From contig JAFAXA010000036.1 in the NCBI GenBank assembly GCA_019241425.1, forward strand, positions 1-34,658: 34,658 nt of DNA, written 5' to 3'. A program made the position numbers and the translations under genes. Source of the stretch: Acetobacteraceae bacterium (GTDB lineage: Bacteria; Pseudomonadota; Alphaproteobacteria; Acetobacterales; Acetobacteraceae). The notes under the pieces were generated by a model. It did no database searches. It was given only the letters and a program-made list of their open reading frames with translations, and was not told the origin of the DNA. Below are positions 16,728 through 24,336 of this stretch, piece by piece (position 1 is the stretch's first letter; every line of letters begins with the position of its first letter).

Positions 16728-16913
16728 ATGGACAAGGATCGCGTAGAGGGCGCAGCCAAACAGGTGAAGGGCGCCGTCAAGGAGGGCGTCGGGCAGGTGA
16801 CGGGCGACACCAAGACGCAAGCCGAAGGCACCGCCGACAAAGCCGAAGGCAAGGTGCAGAACGCCGTCGGCGGGGCAAAGGACGCCGCCCGCGACGCCGT
16901 CGACAAGGCCTGA
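16728..16913 (+). CDS. CsbD family stress protein
   Basis: A 61-residue hydrophilic protein rich in Lys, Ala, Gly and Glu. MDKDRVEGAAKQVKGAVKEGVG followed by TADKAEGKVQNAVGGAKDAARDAVDKA is the CsbD pattern of short amphipathic repeats. CsbD-like proteins are abundant in general stress and stationary phase in many bacteria, and their molecular role is unclear. The start at 16728 is supported by GGAGGGGAG upstream, and an earlier in-frame ATG (16659) overlaps the MFS gene and is unlikely. A strong terminator follows 20 bp after the stop. Confidence 0.9.
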   Translation: MDKDRVEGAAKQVKGAVKEGVGQVTGDTKTQAEGTADKAEGKVQNAVGGAKDAARDAVDKA

Positions 16914-16932
16914 CGCTTCGATCCGCAGGCGC

Positions 16933-16962
16933 ATGCCGCCGCGACGGTGATCGCGGCGGCAT
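16933..16962. terminator. Strong bidirectional terminator between csbD-like and phasin genes
   Basis: ATGCCGCCGCGA (16933-16944) and TCGCGGCGGCAT (16951-16962) form a perfect 12-bp, GC-rich stem with a 6-nt loop, flanked by outer arms GCTTC (16915-16919) and GAAGC (16972-16976). It lies between two convergent genes and can serve both. The T-rich tail is short (ATCCTTTG). Confidence 0.8.
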
Positions 16963-16977
16963 ATCCTTTGAGAAGCG

Positions 16978-17775
16978 CTAGGCCGAGCGCCGGCCCCGGT
17001 CCTGTAGGGATGCGAGCGCCTCCTGAGCGATCGCGCCGGCGGCTTCGAGCAACGTCCCCGTCGCTTCCAGCGAGTAGTTCAGGCTGTCGACATACATGTC
17101 GCGCTGCACGCGGGCGAAATCTTCGGCCGATTTGCACCGCATGAAATCGAGCGGCCGGCTTGCGGCCCGGCGGGACGCTCGCTCCAGCAGCTCGACATAG
17201 GTTTTCTGCAGGTTCTGCATGCCCCGGCCCAGTTGGGCGTAGGTGCTGGCGAGAGCGCGGGCATTCGCCGAGGTTTGTTCGGACGCGCCGCGATAGATGT
17301 CGGCGACACGGGACGTGGTTCCCATGAAGTGCTGGCCGGCGACCCAGCCGGAAAACTGCTTCTGCCAGTCGGCAGCGAGGCGCGTGCTCTCCTGCACCAC
17401 CTTGCGCCCTGTTTCCGCGGCGACGCGGCCTGTCTCGCCAGCCTGTTCGGCCACCTTTGCCCCTTCGTCCGCGGCCTTGGCCGCCAAGCCGGCCGCCCCA
17501 TCGCTGGCGGACGCGGTGACGGCCTCGAATTTATGAACCGCCTCGGACTGGGCACGGGCCGCGTCGGCCGCAACATGGGCGACCAGCTCGGCGCCGCTTT
17601 CCGCCGGTTGCTTGGGCGCAGGCGTGACCCATTCGGAGACGGTCTTTACCGCCTCGGCCCCGGCTGCCTGAACCTTGGACACGCCCTGGGCCAAGGCGTC
17701 GGTCACCGCGGCACGCTCCTCACGGCCGGCGCGCGTGCTGGGGGTTTTTTCTGATCGCTTCGGCTCATCGGCCAT
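16978..17775 (-). CDS. Phasin family protein (Phasin_2)
   Basis: A 265-residue, Ala/Glu/Lys-rich and largely helical protein. The C-terminal two-thirds, from TRLAADWQKQFSGWVAGQHFMG through YVELLERASRRAASRPLDFMRCKSAEDFARVQRDMYVD, matches alphaproteobacterial phasins, amphipathic proteins that coat polyhydroxyalkanoate granules. The N-terminal 120 residues are Ala-rich, low-complexity helix, as in longer phasins. The start at 17775 (MADEPKRSEK) has GGAGG upstream; an open extension to 17889 has no ribosome-binding site and would overlap the operator-like palindrome. The promoter region carries TGCAATGC-A-GCATTGCA at 17872-17888, consistent with control by a PhaR-type repressor. No PHA synthase is in the window. 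Confidence 0.87.
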   Translation of the reverse strand: MADEPKRSEKTPSTRAGREERAAVTDALAQGVSKVQAAGAEAVKTVSEWVTPAPKQPAESGAELVAHVAADAARAQSEAVHKFEAVTASASDGAAGLAAKAADEGAKVAEQAGETGRVAAETGRKVVQESTRLAADWQKQFSGWVAGQHFMGTTSRVADIYRGASEQTSANARALASTYAQLGRGMQNLQKTYVELLERASRRAASRPLDFMRCKSAEDFARVQRDMYVDSLNYSLEATGTLLEAAGAIAQEALASLQDRGRRSA

Positions 17776-17871
17776 GCTCAACCTCCATCGGGGTTCTGAT
17801 AACCAGCGGACGCGGAGCATCTCCGGAGCCGCCCGTCGGAGGGCTCGCGCTGGCATCCCGCATCTTGGCGC

Positions 17872-17888
17872 TGCAATGCAGCATTGCA
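17872..17888. promoter_or_regulatory. Palindromic operator-like site upstream of the phasin gene (PhaR-type candidate)
   Basis: TGCAATGC (17872-17879), one A, then GCATTGCA (17881-17888): perfect 8-bp arms around a single base, 97 bp upstream of the phasin start. PhaR repressors of alphaproteobacteria bind TGC/GCA-rich repeats upstream of phasin genes and are released by PHA. The assignment rests on sequence style and position and no experiment is at hand. Confidence 0.55.
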
Positions 17889-17970
17889 ATCACATTCTGG
17901 TCCGGACGGCTGTTCGCGGCCAAAAAAGCGCACCCGCCGAAATGTCTGCTCATGTGCCCGCAGGGATTTG

Positions 17971-18011
17971 GCCCCGACTCCGCCATCCCATATAGCGGGA
18001 GGAGCCGGGGC
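17971..18011 (+). promoter_or_regulatory. Leader hairpin upstream of the flavin reductase gene
   Basis: GCCCCGACTCC (17971-17981) pairs with GGAGCCGGGGC (18001-18011), a stem of 10 pairs with one A-C mismatch around a 19-nt loop, ending 23 bp before the GTG start. It has no U tract. It could be a 5' leader element or a terminator for transcription entering from upstream. It does not resemble an FMN riboswitch. Confidence 0.35.
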
Positions 18012-18034
18012 GGCAGCGCCAGCGAGGGAGTGGA

Positions 18035-18529
18035 GTGGCAATCGACCGAGCAGACTTCCGGGACGCCATGGCGCGGCTCGGCGCCGCCGTGAACGTGGTG
18101 ACGACAGACGGCCCGGCTGGCCGCTATGGCTTCACGGCATCCGCCGTGTGCAGCGTGAGCGACGAGCCGCCGATGCTGCTCGTCTGCGTCAACCGCAACA
18201 GCGATTCCTGCCGCCCGGCCAAGCAGAATGGCGTGCTGTGCGTCAACGTGCTGACCCATGCCCAGCAGGCGCTGTCGCCGGTATTCGGCGGCCTGACCGA
18301 CGTTCCGCAGCACCGGCGTTTCAGCTACGGCAGTTGGACCCGCATCGTGACCGGCGCCCCGGCACTGATCGGAGCGGCGGTGTCGTTCGACTGCCGCGTG
18401 GTCCAGGTCGTGCCGGCGGGGACGCACGACGTCCTGTTCTGCGAAGTGGATGATCTTCGCACGGGCGCGGACCATGAGGGCCTGATCTATTTCGGCCGCT
18501 CTTATCACCGGGTGGCCCAAGGCGGCTGA
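18035..18529 (+). CDS. Flavin reductase family protein
   Basis: The 164-residue protein fits the HpaC/RutF group, which reduces FMN or FAD with NAD(P)H for a partner monooxygenase. Family features visible are FRDAMARLGAAVNVVTTDG at the N-terminus, GRYGFTASAVCSVSDEPPMLLVCVNRNSDS (the flavin-binding core), LCVNVLTHAQQ, and the final loop LIYFGRSYHRV. Start is GTG at 18035 with GAGGGAG upstream. No flavin-dependent monooxygenase lies beside it, so the partner is elsewhere, or it supplies free reduced flavin. It faces away from the phasin gene, and its stop is followed at once by a shared terminator. Confidence 0.9.
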   Translation: MAIDRADFRDAMARLGAAVNVVTTDGPAGRYGFTASAVCSVSDEPPMLLVCVNRNSDSCRPAKQNGVLCVNVLTHAQQALSPVFGGLTDVPQHRRFSYGSWTRIVTGAPALIGAAVSFDCRVVQVVPAGTHDVLFCEVDDLRTGADHEGLIYFGRSYHRVAQGG

Positions 18530-18537
18530 GCCCCGCC

Positions 18538-18557
18538 GGGCTAGGCCCTCCTAGCCC
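18538..18557. terminator. Terminator shared by the flavin reductase and DsbA-like genes
   Basis: GGGCTAGG (18538-18545) and CCTAGCCC (18550-18557) form a perfect 8-bp stem with a 4-nt loop in the 21-bp gap between convergent genes. The stem includes the stop codon of the DsbA-like gene. A poor T tail follows. Confidence 0.65.
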
Positions 18558-19294
18558 TTCGAGGCGCGGGCGTCGTTCACAGCCTTCTGCAGGTCGGCGA
18601 GGGTCGTGGCTCCGGGGATAAGCGTGCCGCCGATGATGAGGGCCGGGGTGCCCTCGATGCCGAGCTTATGGGCCAAAGCCAGATTGGTATCGAGTTGCTG
18701 GCGGATCGCCGGATCCTCCATGTCGCGCTTCAGACGCGGCCAGTCGAGACCGAGCCGGATCGCCTGCGCCTCGATGGATTCGGCCGTGATCTCCGGGGCG
18801 CCATTCTGCATCAGCGCCGTCCGCAGCGCCTCGTATTTGCCCTGGCGCTGCGCCGCGAGCAGTGCCTTGGAGGCAAGCAGGCTCTGCGGGCCGAGGATCG
18901 GCAGGTCCTTGTAGACGAGGCGAACCGCGCGGTCATGGCCGAGCAGGTCGGTCATCGTCGGTTCGAGGCGCCGGCAATACGGGCAGCGCGCATCGAAGAA
19001 TTCGACCACGGTGACGTCGCCGTTGAGATTGCCCGCGACCGGGTCGGCCCCGGTCACCAAGGTGTCCCGCGCGCCGGCGATCGCGGCCTTGGAGGCGGCC
19101 TGCTGCTGACGGGTATCGTCCGCCTGCAACGCCTCGACCGCTTCGCGCAGGATGGATGGATCGCTGCGCAGCGCGTCGCGGACGATCCGGACGATCTCGT
19201 CCCGCTGAGTGGGTGTGAAGCCCTCGGCCGCGCGCACCGGCGGCCCCAGAAGGAGCGGAAGCAGCGCGACGGCGAAAGCGACGATGCGAATCAT
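18551..19294 (-). CDS. DsbA family thiol:disulfide oxidoreductase (exported)
   Basis: A 247-residue periplasmic protein: residues 1-23 are a Sec signal (cleavage after VRAA). A helical N-terminal segment, FTPTQRDEIVRIVRDALRSDPSILREAVEAL, resembles the added helices of ScsC-like and Com1-like DsbA relatives that can oligomerise. The thioredoxin fold carries C104-P-Y-C107 in VEFFDARCPYCRRL and the cis-Pro T216-P217 in GIEGTPALIIGG. CPYC rather than CPHC suggests an isomerase/reductase-leaning redox potential. The start at 19294 has AGAGGAT upstream; an open extension to 19450 is GC-rich coding noise. It is divergent from the GGT-like gene across 134 bp. Confidence 0.9.
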   Translation of the reverse strand: MIRIVAFAVALLPLLLGPPVRAAEGFTPTQRDEIVRIVRDALRSDPSILREAVEALQADDTRQQQAASKAAIAGARDTLVTGADPVAGNLNGDVTVVEFFDARCPYCRRLEPTMTDLLGHDRAVRLVYKDLPILGPQSLLASKALLAAQRQGKYEALRTALMQNGAPEITAESIEAQAIRLGLDWPRLKRDMEDPAIRQQLDTNLALAHKLGIEGTPALIIGGTLIPGATTLADLQKAVNDARASKG

Positions 19295-19428
19295 CGGAGA
19301 TCCTCTGCGCGGCCGCGGCGGTTGGAGCGGTTGCCGGTCCGGCGGAACGCAGGTATGGCACGGGCCCTTCCGGGCGCAAACTGCATAGAATCGCGGCGCC
19401 GGGCGGACCGCAGCAAAGGACTTGCGCA

Positions 19429-20889
19429 TTGGGGGGAAGCTCTTCGGCATCGGCGGCGAGGTCGGGCCTGGGTTGGCGCCGGTTGGTGGCCGGTCTCGTG
19501 GCGGCGTCCCTCGGCGCGTGCAGCACGCTGTCCTCGATCGGCAGCGACTTCCTGGGCGGCGCGCCCGCGGAGGGGACGCCCGGCCATGTCAGCGGCTTTC
19601 TCGGGGGCGTGGTGGCCGATGAGCCGCGGGCCGCGCTGGTTGCGCGCGAAGTGCTGTCGGAGGGCGGCAACGCCGCCGACGCGGCCGTGGCGCTCGGTTT
19701 CGCGCTTGCCGTCACCCTGCCGTCGCGGGCGGGTCTCGGCGGCGGCGGCGCCTGCATCGCCTATCAGCCCTCGACCAAATCCGCCAATGGCGGCGTGCCT
19801 GAGGCCGTGCTGTTCACCCCGCAAGCGCCGGCGCAGAGCCAGCAGGGAGCGGACCGGCCGGCAGCGATCCCCGTCATGGCGCGGGGCCTTTTTGCGCTGC
19901 ATGCGAGGTATGGTCGCCGGCCGTTCGAAACGCTGATCTCGCCGGCGGAGCAGATGGCCCGCTTCGGCGTGCCGGCCTCGCGCGCGCTGGTGCGCGATCT
20001 GCAAATCGTGTCGGGGCCGCTATTCGCCGACCCGAACGCCCGCGCGGTGTTTTCGCGCGGCGATGGACCGCTCGCGGAGAACGACCGGTTGCTGCAGCCG
20101 GAGCTTGGGGCGACGCTCGCGCAGATCCGGGTTTCGGGGGTGGGCGACTTCTACCAGGGCAATCTCGCGCGCAGGGTGACGGATGCGGCGCCCGCGGTCG
20201 GCGCCAGTCTCACCGTCGCCGATCTCCGGTCGGCGCTGCCCCGGCTGGCGCCGCCGATCACGATCGCAAGCGGCCGTGACCGCGTGTCCTTCCTTCCGCC
20301 GCCGGCCGATGGCGGTCTCGCCGCCGCCGCCGCGCTTTCGGTGTTGAACGACAATCCGGAGGCGGTAGCGGAAGCAAACGCACGCGCGGTCGCCGTCGCC
20401 GCACGGTGGCGCGCCGGCGACGGCGACCCGCAGGCGCTGCTCGGCGAATCGCTGCCGCCGGCGTCGCTGCCGCCGCTGCCGGCGTCCACGACATTCGTGA
20501 CGCTGGACCGTGAGGGCGGCGCGGTCGCCTGCGCGGTGACCATGGACAATCTGTTCGGAACCGGGCGGCTGCTGCCCGGCCTCGGGTTCCTCCTTGCGGC
20601 CTCGCCCGCGGCGGCGCCGCCACCTTTGCTCGCGGCCGCGATCGCCTGGAATGAGCACCTGCACGCCTTCCGGGCGGCGGTGGGCGGGGCGGGGCAGGAG
20701 GGCGCCGCGTCGGCGGCGGCGGTCGCCATGATCAATGCGCTCCGATCCAATCAGCCGATGCCGGTTCCGGTCCCGGAACCCGGCCGCGCCAACGTCATCG
20801 CCTGTAGCCGATACCTTCCTGATTCCGAGGGGTCATGCGCTTGGGCGACGGACCCGCGCGGCTTCGGCCTGGCGATCGGGTCGAGCTAG
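19429..20889 (+). CDS. Gamma-glutamyltransferase-like lipoprotein
   Basis: The 486-residue product belongs to the gamma-glutamyltransferase (Ntn hydrolase) superfamily. VVADEPRAALVAREVLSEGGNAADAAVAL and AGLGGGGACIAY are the N-terminal GGT signature, and STTFVTLDREGGAVACAVT with DNLFGTG places the candidate autoprocessing/catalytic Thr at about T354. The start is TTG at 19429 (AAGGA upstream), giving a signal with lipobox LGAC (C31), so it should be membrane-anchored. It is about 90 residues shorter than standard GGT. The GSPGGSRI oxyanion region is replaced by VGGAGQEGAASAAAV, and the usual LNN(E)M motif reads LAASPA, so the activity may differ or be lost. The aminotransferase follows 4 bp later. 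Confidence 0.8.
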   Translation: MGGSSSASAARSGLGWRRLVAGLVAASLGACSTLSSIGSDFLGGAPAEGTPGHVSGFLGGVVADEPRAALVAREVLSEGGNAADAAVALGFALAVTLPSRAGLGGGGACIAYQPSTKSANGGVPEAVLFTPQAPAQSQQGADRPAAIPVMARGLFALHARYGRRPFETLISPAEQMARFGVPASRALVRDLQIVSGPLFADPNARAVFSRGDGPLAENDRLLQPELGATLAQIRVSGVGDFYQGNLARRVTDAAPAVGASLTVADLRSALPRLAPPITIASGRDRVSFLPPPADGGLAAAAALSVLNDNPEAVAEANARAVAVAARWRAGDGDPQALLGESLPPASLPPLPASTTFVTLDREGGAVACAVTMDNLFGTGRLLPGLGFLLAASPAAAPPPLLAAAIAWNEHLHAFRAAVGGAGQEGAASAAAVAMINALRSNQPMPVPVPEPGRANVIACSRYLPDSEGSCAWATDPRGFGLAIGSS

Positions 20890-20893
20890 GGCG

Positions 20894-22054
20894 ATGGCGA
20901 TCAAGGTCGGACGCGGTGCGACCGCTCCCCCGTTCATGGTCATGGACGTGATCGCCGCAGCCAACGCACGACAGGCCAGCCTGCATCCCGACGCGCCCGG
21001 GGTTATCCGGATGGAAGTCGGACAGCCCGGGACGGGCGCGCCCGAGGGCGCGGTGGAAGCGGCGATGCGGGCGCTCCGAACCCGGCAACCGATGGGCTAT
21101 ACCGAGGCGTTCGGACGCCAGAGCCTCCGGGCCCGCATCGCCGAGCATTACCGGCAGTGGTACGGCCTGGAGGTGCCGGCCTCCCGCATCGCCGTCACCG
21201 CCGGTGCATCGGGCGCCTTTCCGCTGGCGTTCCTGGCTGCCTTCGATCCGGGAGACCGCATCGCGCTCGCCTCGCCATTCTATCCGCCCTATGTCAATAT
21301 CCTGTCCGCGCTCGGCATGCAGCCGGTAATCGTGGAGACCGGACTGGACACGCGGTTTCAGCCGAATGTCGCCATGCTGGACCGCCTCGATCCCCGCCCG
21401 CATGGGCTGATCGTCGCGAGTCCCAGCAACCCGTGTGGCACGATGCTACACCCGGGTGAGCTGGCGGCGATCGCGCGGTGGTGCGACGCCAACGGCGTCC
21501 GGCTCATCAGCGACGAAATCTATCACGGCATTCAATACGATCAGCCTTTGGCCACGGCAGGGGCCGCGAGCGCACACGCGGTGGTCGTGAACAGCTTCTC
21601 CAAATATTTCAGCATGACGGGTTGGCGGATCGGCTGGATGGTGCTGCCGGAAGATCTCGTGCGCCCGGTCGAGTGCATGGCGCAGAACATGTTCATTTGC
21701 GCCCCGCACGTGTCTCAGATCGCCGCCGAGGCCGCGTTCGATTGCCATGCCGAACTGGCGGAGAATGTTGCGCATTATCGGCGCTCGCGGGACCACCTGC
21801 TGCGGATCTTGCCCCGCGCGGGATTCGATCGGTTGAGTCCGGCGGAAGGTGCGTTCTACCTCTATGCGGACGTGTCCGGCCGCTCGAACGACAGTGCCGC
21901 CTTTTGCGCGCGCATGCTCACCGAAACATCGGTGGCCGCCAGCCCGGGTGTCGACTTTGACCGCACACGGGGCAACCGCTTCGTCCGGTTCAGCTACTGC
22001 GCCGCCTATGCCGACATTGCCGAAGCGACGTCCCGCCTCGCCGGCTGGCGCTGA
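20894..22054 (+). CDS. PLP-dependent class I/II aminotransferase
   Basis: A 386-residue fold-type I aminotransferase, probably cytoplasmic, with all main PLP contacts visible: AGASGAF at about 103-109, SPSNPCG (N179), SDEIYHGI (D207, Y210), and the Schiff-base lysine K237 in NSFSKYFSMTGWRIG. FVRFSYC supplies the substrate-carboxylate Arg. Length is normal for the AspC-like group. Amino-acid preference cannot be told from sequence. ATG 20894 lies 4 bp after the GGT-like stop, so they are probably co-transcribed; an in-frame ATG at 20735 would overlap that gene by 150 bp and is rejected. Confidence 0.92.
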   Translation: MAIKVGRGATAPPFMVMDVIAAANARQASLHPDAPGVIRMEVGQPGTGAPEGAVEAAMRALRTRQPMGYTEAFGRQSLRARIAEHYRQWYGLEVPASRIAVTAGASGAFPLAFLAAFDPGDRIALASPFYPPYVNILSALGMQPVIVETGLDTRFQPNVAMLDRLDPRPHGLIVASPSNPCGTMLHPGELAAIARWCDANGVRLISDEIYHGIQYDQPLATAGAASAHAVVVNSFSKYFSMTGWRIGWMVLPEDLVRPVECMAQNMFICAPHVSQIAAEAAFDCHAELAENVAHYRRSRDHLLRILPRAGFDRLSPAEGAFYLYADVSGRSNDSAAFCARMLTETSVAASPGVDFDRTRGNRFVRFSYCAAYADIAEATSRLAGWR

Positions 22055-22075
22055 CCGGCGTTTCCGGCCGCGTCC

Positions 22076-22456
22076 TCATCCGCGGCTGACCAGGATCAGG
22101 CCCGTCACCACGATCGCGACGCCGCCGATGCGGCCCCAGGAGGCCGTCTCTTTCAGGAACAATGTTCCTATCAGAACCACGAAAACGATGGCGAGCGAAA
22201 CCAGCGGGTAAACCGCCGAGACCGGGAGCCTTGACAGCACCAGGAGCCACATCGCTGCGCCACAACCATAGACTGCGAGGCCGCCCAGGACGGCGGGCGA
22301 CAGCAGAATGGCAAGGACCGCCGCAGCGACGCCTTCCCCGAGCGCCGCCTGGACGACGGGCTTGCTCATTCCAATCTTCATCAACGTTTGCCCGAGTGCG
22401 GAAAGCGTGATGCTCGCGAGAGCAAGGGCCCAAGCACCGGTCGACGACACTGGCAT
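22076..22456 (-). CDS. Small EamA/SMR-type four-helix membrane carrier
   Basis: A 126-residue protein with four hydrophobic segments (about 8-26, 42-62, 67-85, 95-124). LASITLSALGQTLMKIGM at the start and LPVSAVYPLVSLAIVFVVLIGTLFLKE in helix 3-4 resemble EamA/SMR half-size carriers such as ArnE/ArnF, which move lipid-linked aminosugars, and the multidrug SMR group. Glycosyltransferase genes lie beyond it, so I favour a lipid-linked sugar or metabolite carrier over drug efflux, but this is inference. A 6-bp palindrome lies 11-27 bp upstream of its ATG. It is convergent with the aminotransferase gene. Confidence 0.75.
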   Translation of the reverse strand: MPVSSTGAWALALASITLSALGQTLMKIGMSKPVVQAALGEGVAAAVLAILLSPAVLGGLAVYGCGAAMWLLVLSRLPVSAVYPLVSLAIVFVVLIGTLFLKETASWGRIGGVAIVVTGLILVSRG

Positions 22457-22826
22457 TCAGTATGAAACCTGATTGACTCAGGTGCTCCTAGCGGAAGACC
22501 AAAGGTGCGTGCAAGTATCCGGACGGACTAATCCGTAAAGCAGCCAGAATGGTTCCTTTGCTTCAATCTGCCTCAATGATGGCGAGCGTTGCCGCTGGTT
22601 TCGTTCTCGCCCAAAATTTTTGGCTTGAGGCGAACGATCGCGCCCATTATTGCAACCGGATGCTGACCGTTAAGCGTGATTACTGTCGTATGAGCCAACG
22701 GAAACGGAGCGACGCCCGAGGCTGCGCGGCTTCCGCGGGCTGCTACGCGCACGCGGCAGGACCTGCCGGAATCTTCGGCGAGCAATCGGGAACGATCGCG
22801 ACCCGCCGCCTCGGAGACGCTGCGGC
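22457..22826. promoter_or_regulatory. 370-bp divergent region with an ACCTGA/TCAGGT palindrome
   Basis: Between the SMR-like gene (minus) and the GT-C gene (plus). ACCTGA (22467-22472), a 5-bp spacer and TCAGGT (22478-22483) form a perfect operator-like inverted repeat next to the SMR-like start. An AT-rich, nearly palindromic GCCCAAAATTTTTGGC occurs at about 22609-22624. A 94-codon open frame (22549-22833) has Cys/Ala-rich composition with no family resemblance and is not called. Confidence 0.4.
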
Positions 22827-24326
22827 ATGCTGACCGGGCTGACGGCAGAAGCGCGTCATCCGAATGCGCCAGCATCGGGCGGCCGAAAGGCCTTCGAGAT
22901 GCTCCGCCAATCGATCGGCCATCCCGGTCTCATTCTGACGGCAAGCGCGATCGGCGTGCTCGCATACTTCGTGCGCATGTGGCCGAACTTGCCGGAAGTT
23001 GCAATGAAGACCGGCGATTCGGACGCCTACTTCAATCTTGAGTCGTTTAGGCCGCCGCTCTACGGCTGGATCTTGAATGGGTGGCAGTGGCTGCACGGGA
23101 GCCTCGATGGGCTGCCCGAGCTGCAGCTCTGCATCCTGATGCTGACGTTGTTCGCCTTCGCCGCCGAGCTTGGCTTGTTGCTGCGAAATGCGCTCGTGGC
23201 GGTCGCGGTCGTCCCGCTCGCGATGTTTCATCCCGGCATCTGGGAGGCGCCCGGCTGGATGATGACGGAGAGCGTCTACGTCTCACTCGTGTTCGCCGGC
23301 ATGGCTGCGCAATTTCATTATGCACGCAATCCGGGTGTGGCGCCGCTGATGCTGGCCGGGCTTTGCTTCGGGCTGGCGACGATTCTCCGGAGTACCGGCC
23401 TCCTGTTCCTGCTGCTCCCCGTCGGGGCTGCTTTGTTCAATGGCGCGCGGCCGTTCGCATCGTCCCTCAAGGAAGCGGGCGCCGCGTTGGCGGTCGCGCT
23501 CTGCCTCATTGTGGGTGCGATGAGCTGGAACGCGTCTCGCCATGGGCATTTCGAAATCGGTTCATGGAGCGGCATTTCACTGCTGACCAAAGCGTTGTTG
23601 CTGACTGAGCCGGACGACGCGCGGGGATTTCCGCCGCTTGAAGCGGTGGCTCATTACGCGCCGGAGGAGCGGGCGCTAATTGCGGCACAGCCGGATCTCG
23701 CGGCCCGGTTGCGCGCGCAGGTGCAAGTGGCGTCGACCGATCTGCGCTGGGGCGTGTTCGTTCCGGAGGCCGAGAAGACGTGGCCCGCATGGCAAGATGC
23801 CGATTGGAGAGGGCGAGGGCTGCTCGCCCAGCGTGTGTCTGAAGATTTGATCCGTCGGCATCCGTTGGGGGCGGCCAGGCTCTGGTTCAACGATTGGCTC
23901 GCCATGCTCGTGCAACCCGCTTACTGGCCAAGTAGCTGGAGCACCATGACGCCGGATCCGGCCGCCTTCCTCGCCTGCCGGGAGAGCGATAATTGCTGGG
24001 CCTTGCAGCGCTACGACGCGCCGCTTCCGAAGCTTTCGGTGTTGCTGGTCGCCTCGGCTGTTGCGCCGCTGGCGGCGATCGTCCTGATCGTGCTGCGGGG
24101 GGTCCCGACGCTGCGGAGGCGAACGTCGGCCATCACGGTGCTGTTCGTCCTGACGGCTTGCGCGATCCACGCAACGTTGCTCGCCACCGCCGCATTCGAG
24201 GCGGGAAACGTACGATACACGGTCGCTCTCCACGTACTCGAGTTGCCGCTGCTCTTCTGGCTCGCTTTCGCAGCCGCCGACTGGATGCGTTCCGTGACTC
24301 GGGTCGCCCGGAGCAGCGCCGTCTGA
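22827..24326 (+). CDS. GT-C-like multi-spanning membrane glycosyltransferase
   Basis: This 499-residue protein has about 10-12 membrane helices and a large periplasmic segment (about 245-370). The first loop after helix 1 carries KTGDSDAYFNLESFRPPLYGW, whose acidic pair followed by an RPPLY motif is typical of polyprenyl-phosphate-sugar-dependent GT-C enzymes (ArnT/PMT-like). The C-terminal helices end NVRYTVALHVLELPLLFWLAF, also usual for the group. It probably transfers a sugar from a lipid carrier to a glycan, lipid or protein on the outer face of the inner membrane. Start ATG 22827 is the only long choice; ATG 22899 (MLRQSIGHPG) is possible. No exact family was recognised. Confidence 0.7.
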   Translation: MLTGLTAEARHPNAPASGGRKAFEMLRQSIGHPGLILTASAIGVLAYFVRMWPNLPEVAMKTGDSDAYFNLESFRPPLYGWILNGWQWLHGSLDGLPELQLCILMLTLFAFAAELGLLLRNALVAVAVVPLAMFHPGIWEAPGWMMTESVYVSLVFAGMAAQFHYARNPGVAPLMLAGLCFGLATILRSTGLLFLLLPVGAALFNGARPFASSLKEAGAALAVALCLIVGAMSWNASRHGHFEIGSWSGISLLTKALLLTEPDDARGFPPLEAVAHYAPEERALIAAQPDLAARLRAQVQVASTDLRWGVFVPEAEKTWPAWQDADWRGRGLLAQRVSEDLIRRHPLGAARLWFNDWLAMLVQPAYWPSSWSTMTPDPAAFLACRESDNCWALQRYDAPLPKLSVLLVASAVAPLAAIVLIVLRGVPTLRRRTSAITVLFVLTACAIHATLLATAAFEAGNVRYTVALHVLELPLLFWLAFAAADWMRSVTRVARSSAV

Positions 24327-24336
24327 TCTGTTGCCC

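Noticed and set aside
17776-18034. FMN riboswitch before the flavin reductase
   Set aside because: The leader hairpin is a single stem without the conserved RFN junction sequences.
22549-22833. Possible 94-residue protein
   Set aside because: Cys/Ala/Arg-rich with no ribosome-binding site or recognisable domain, and it overlaps the GT-C start.
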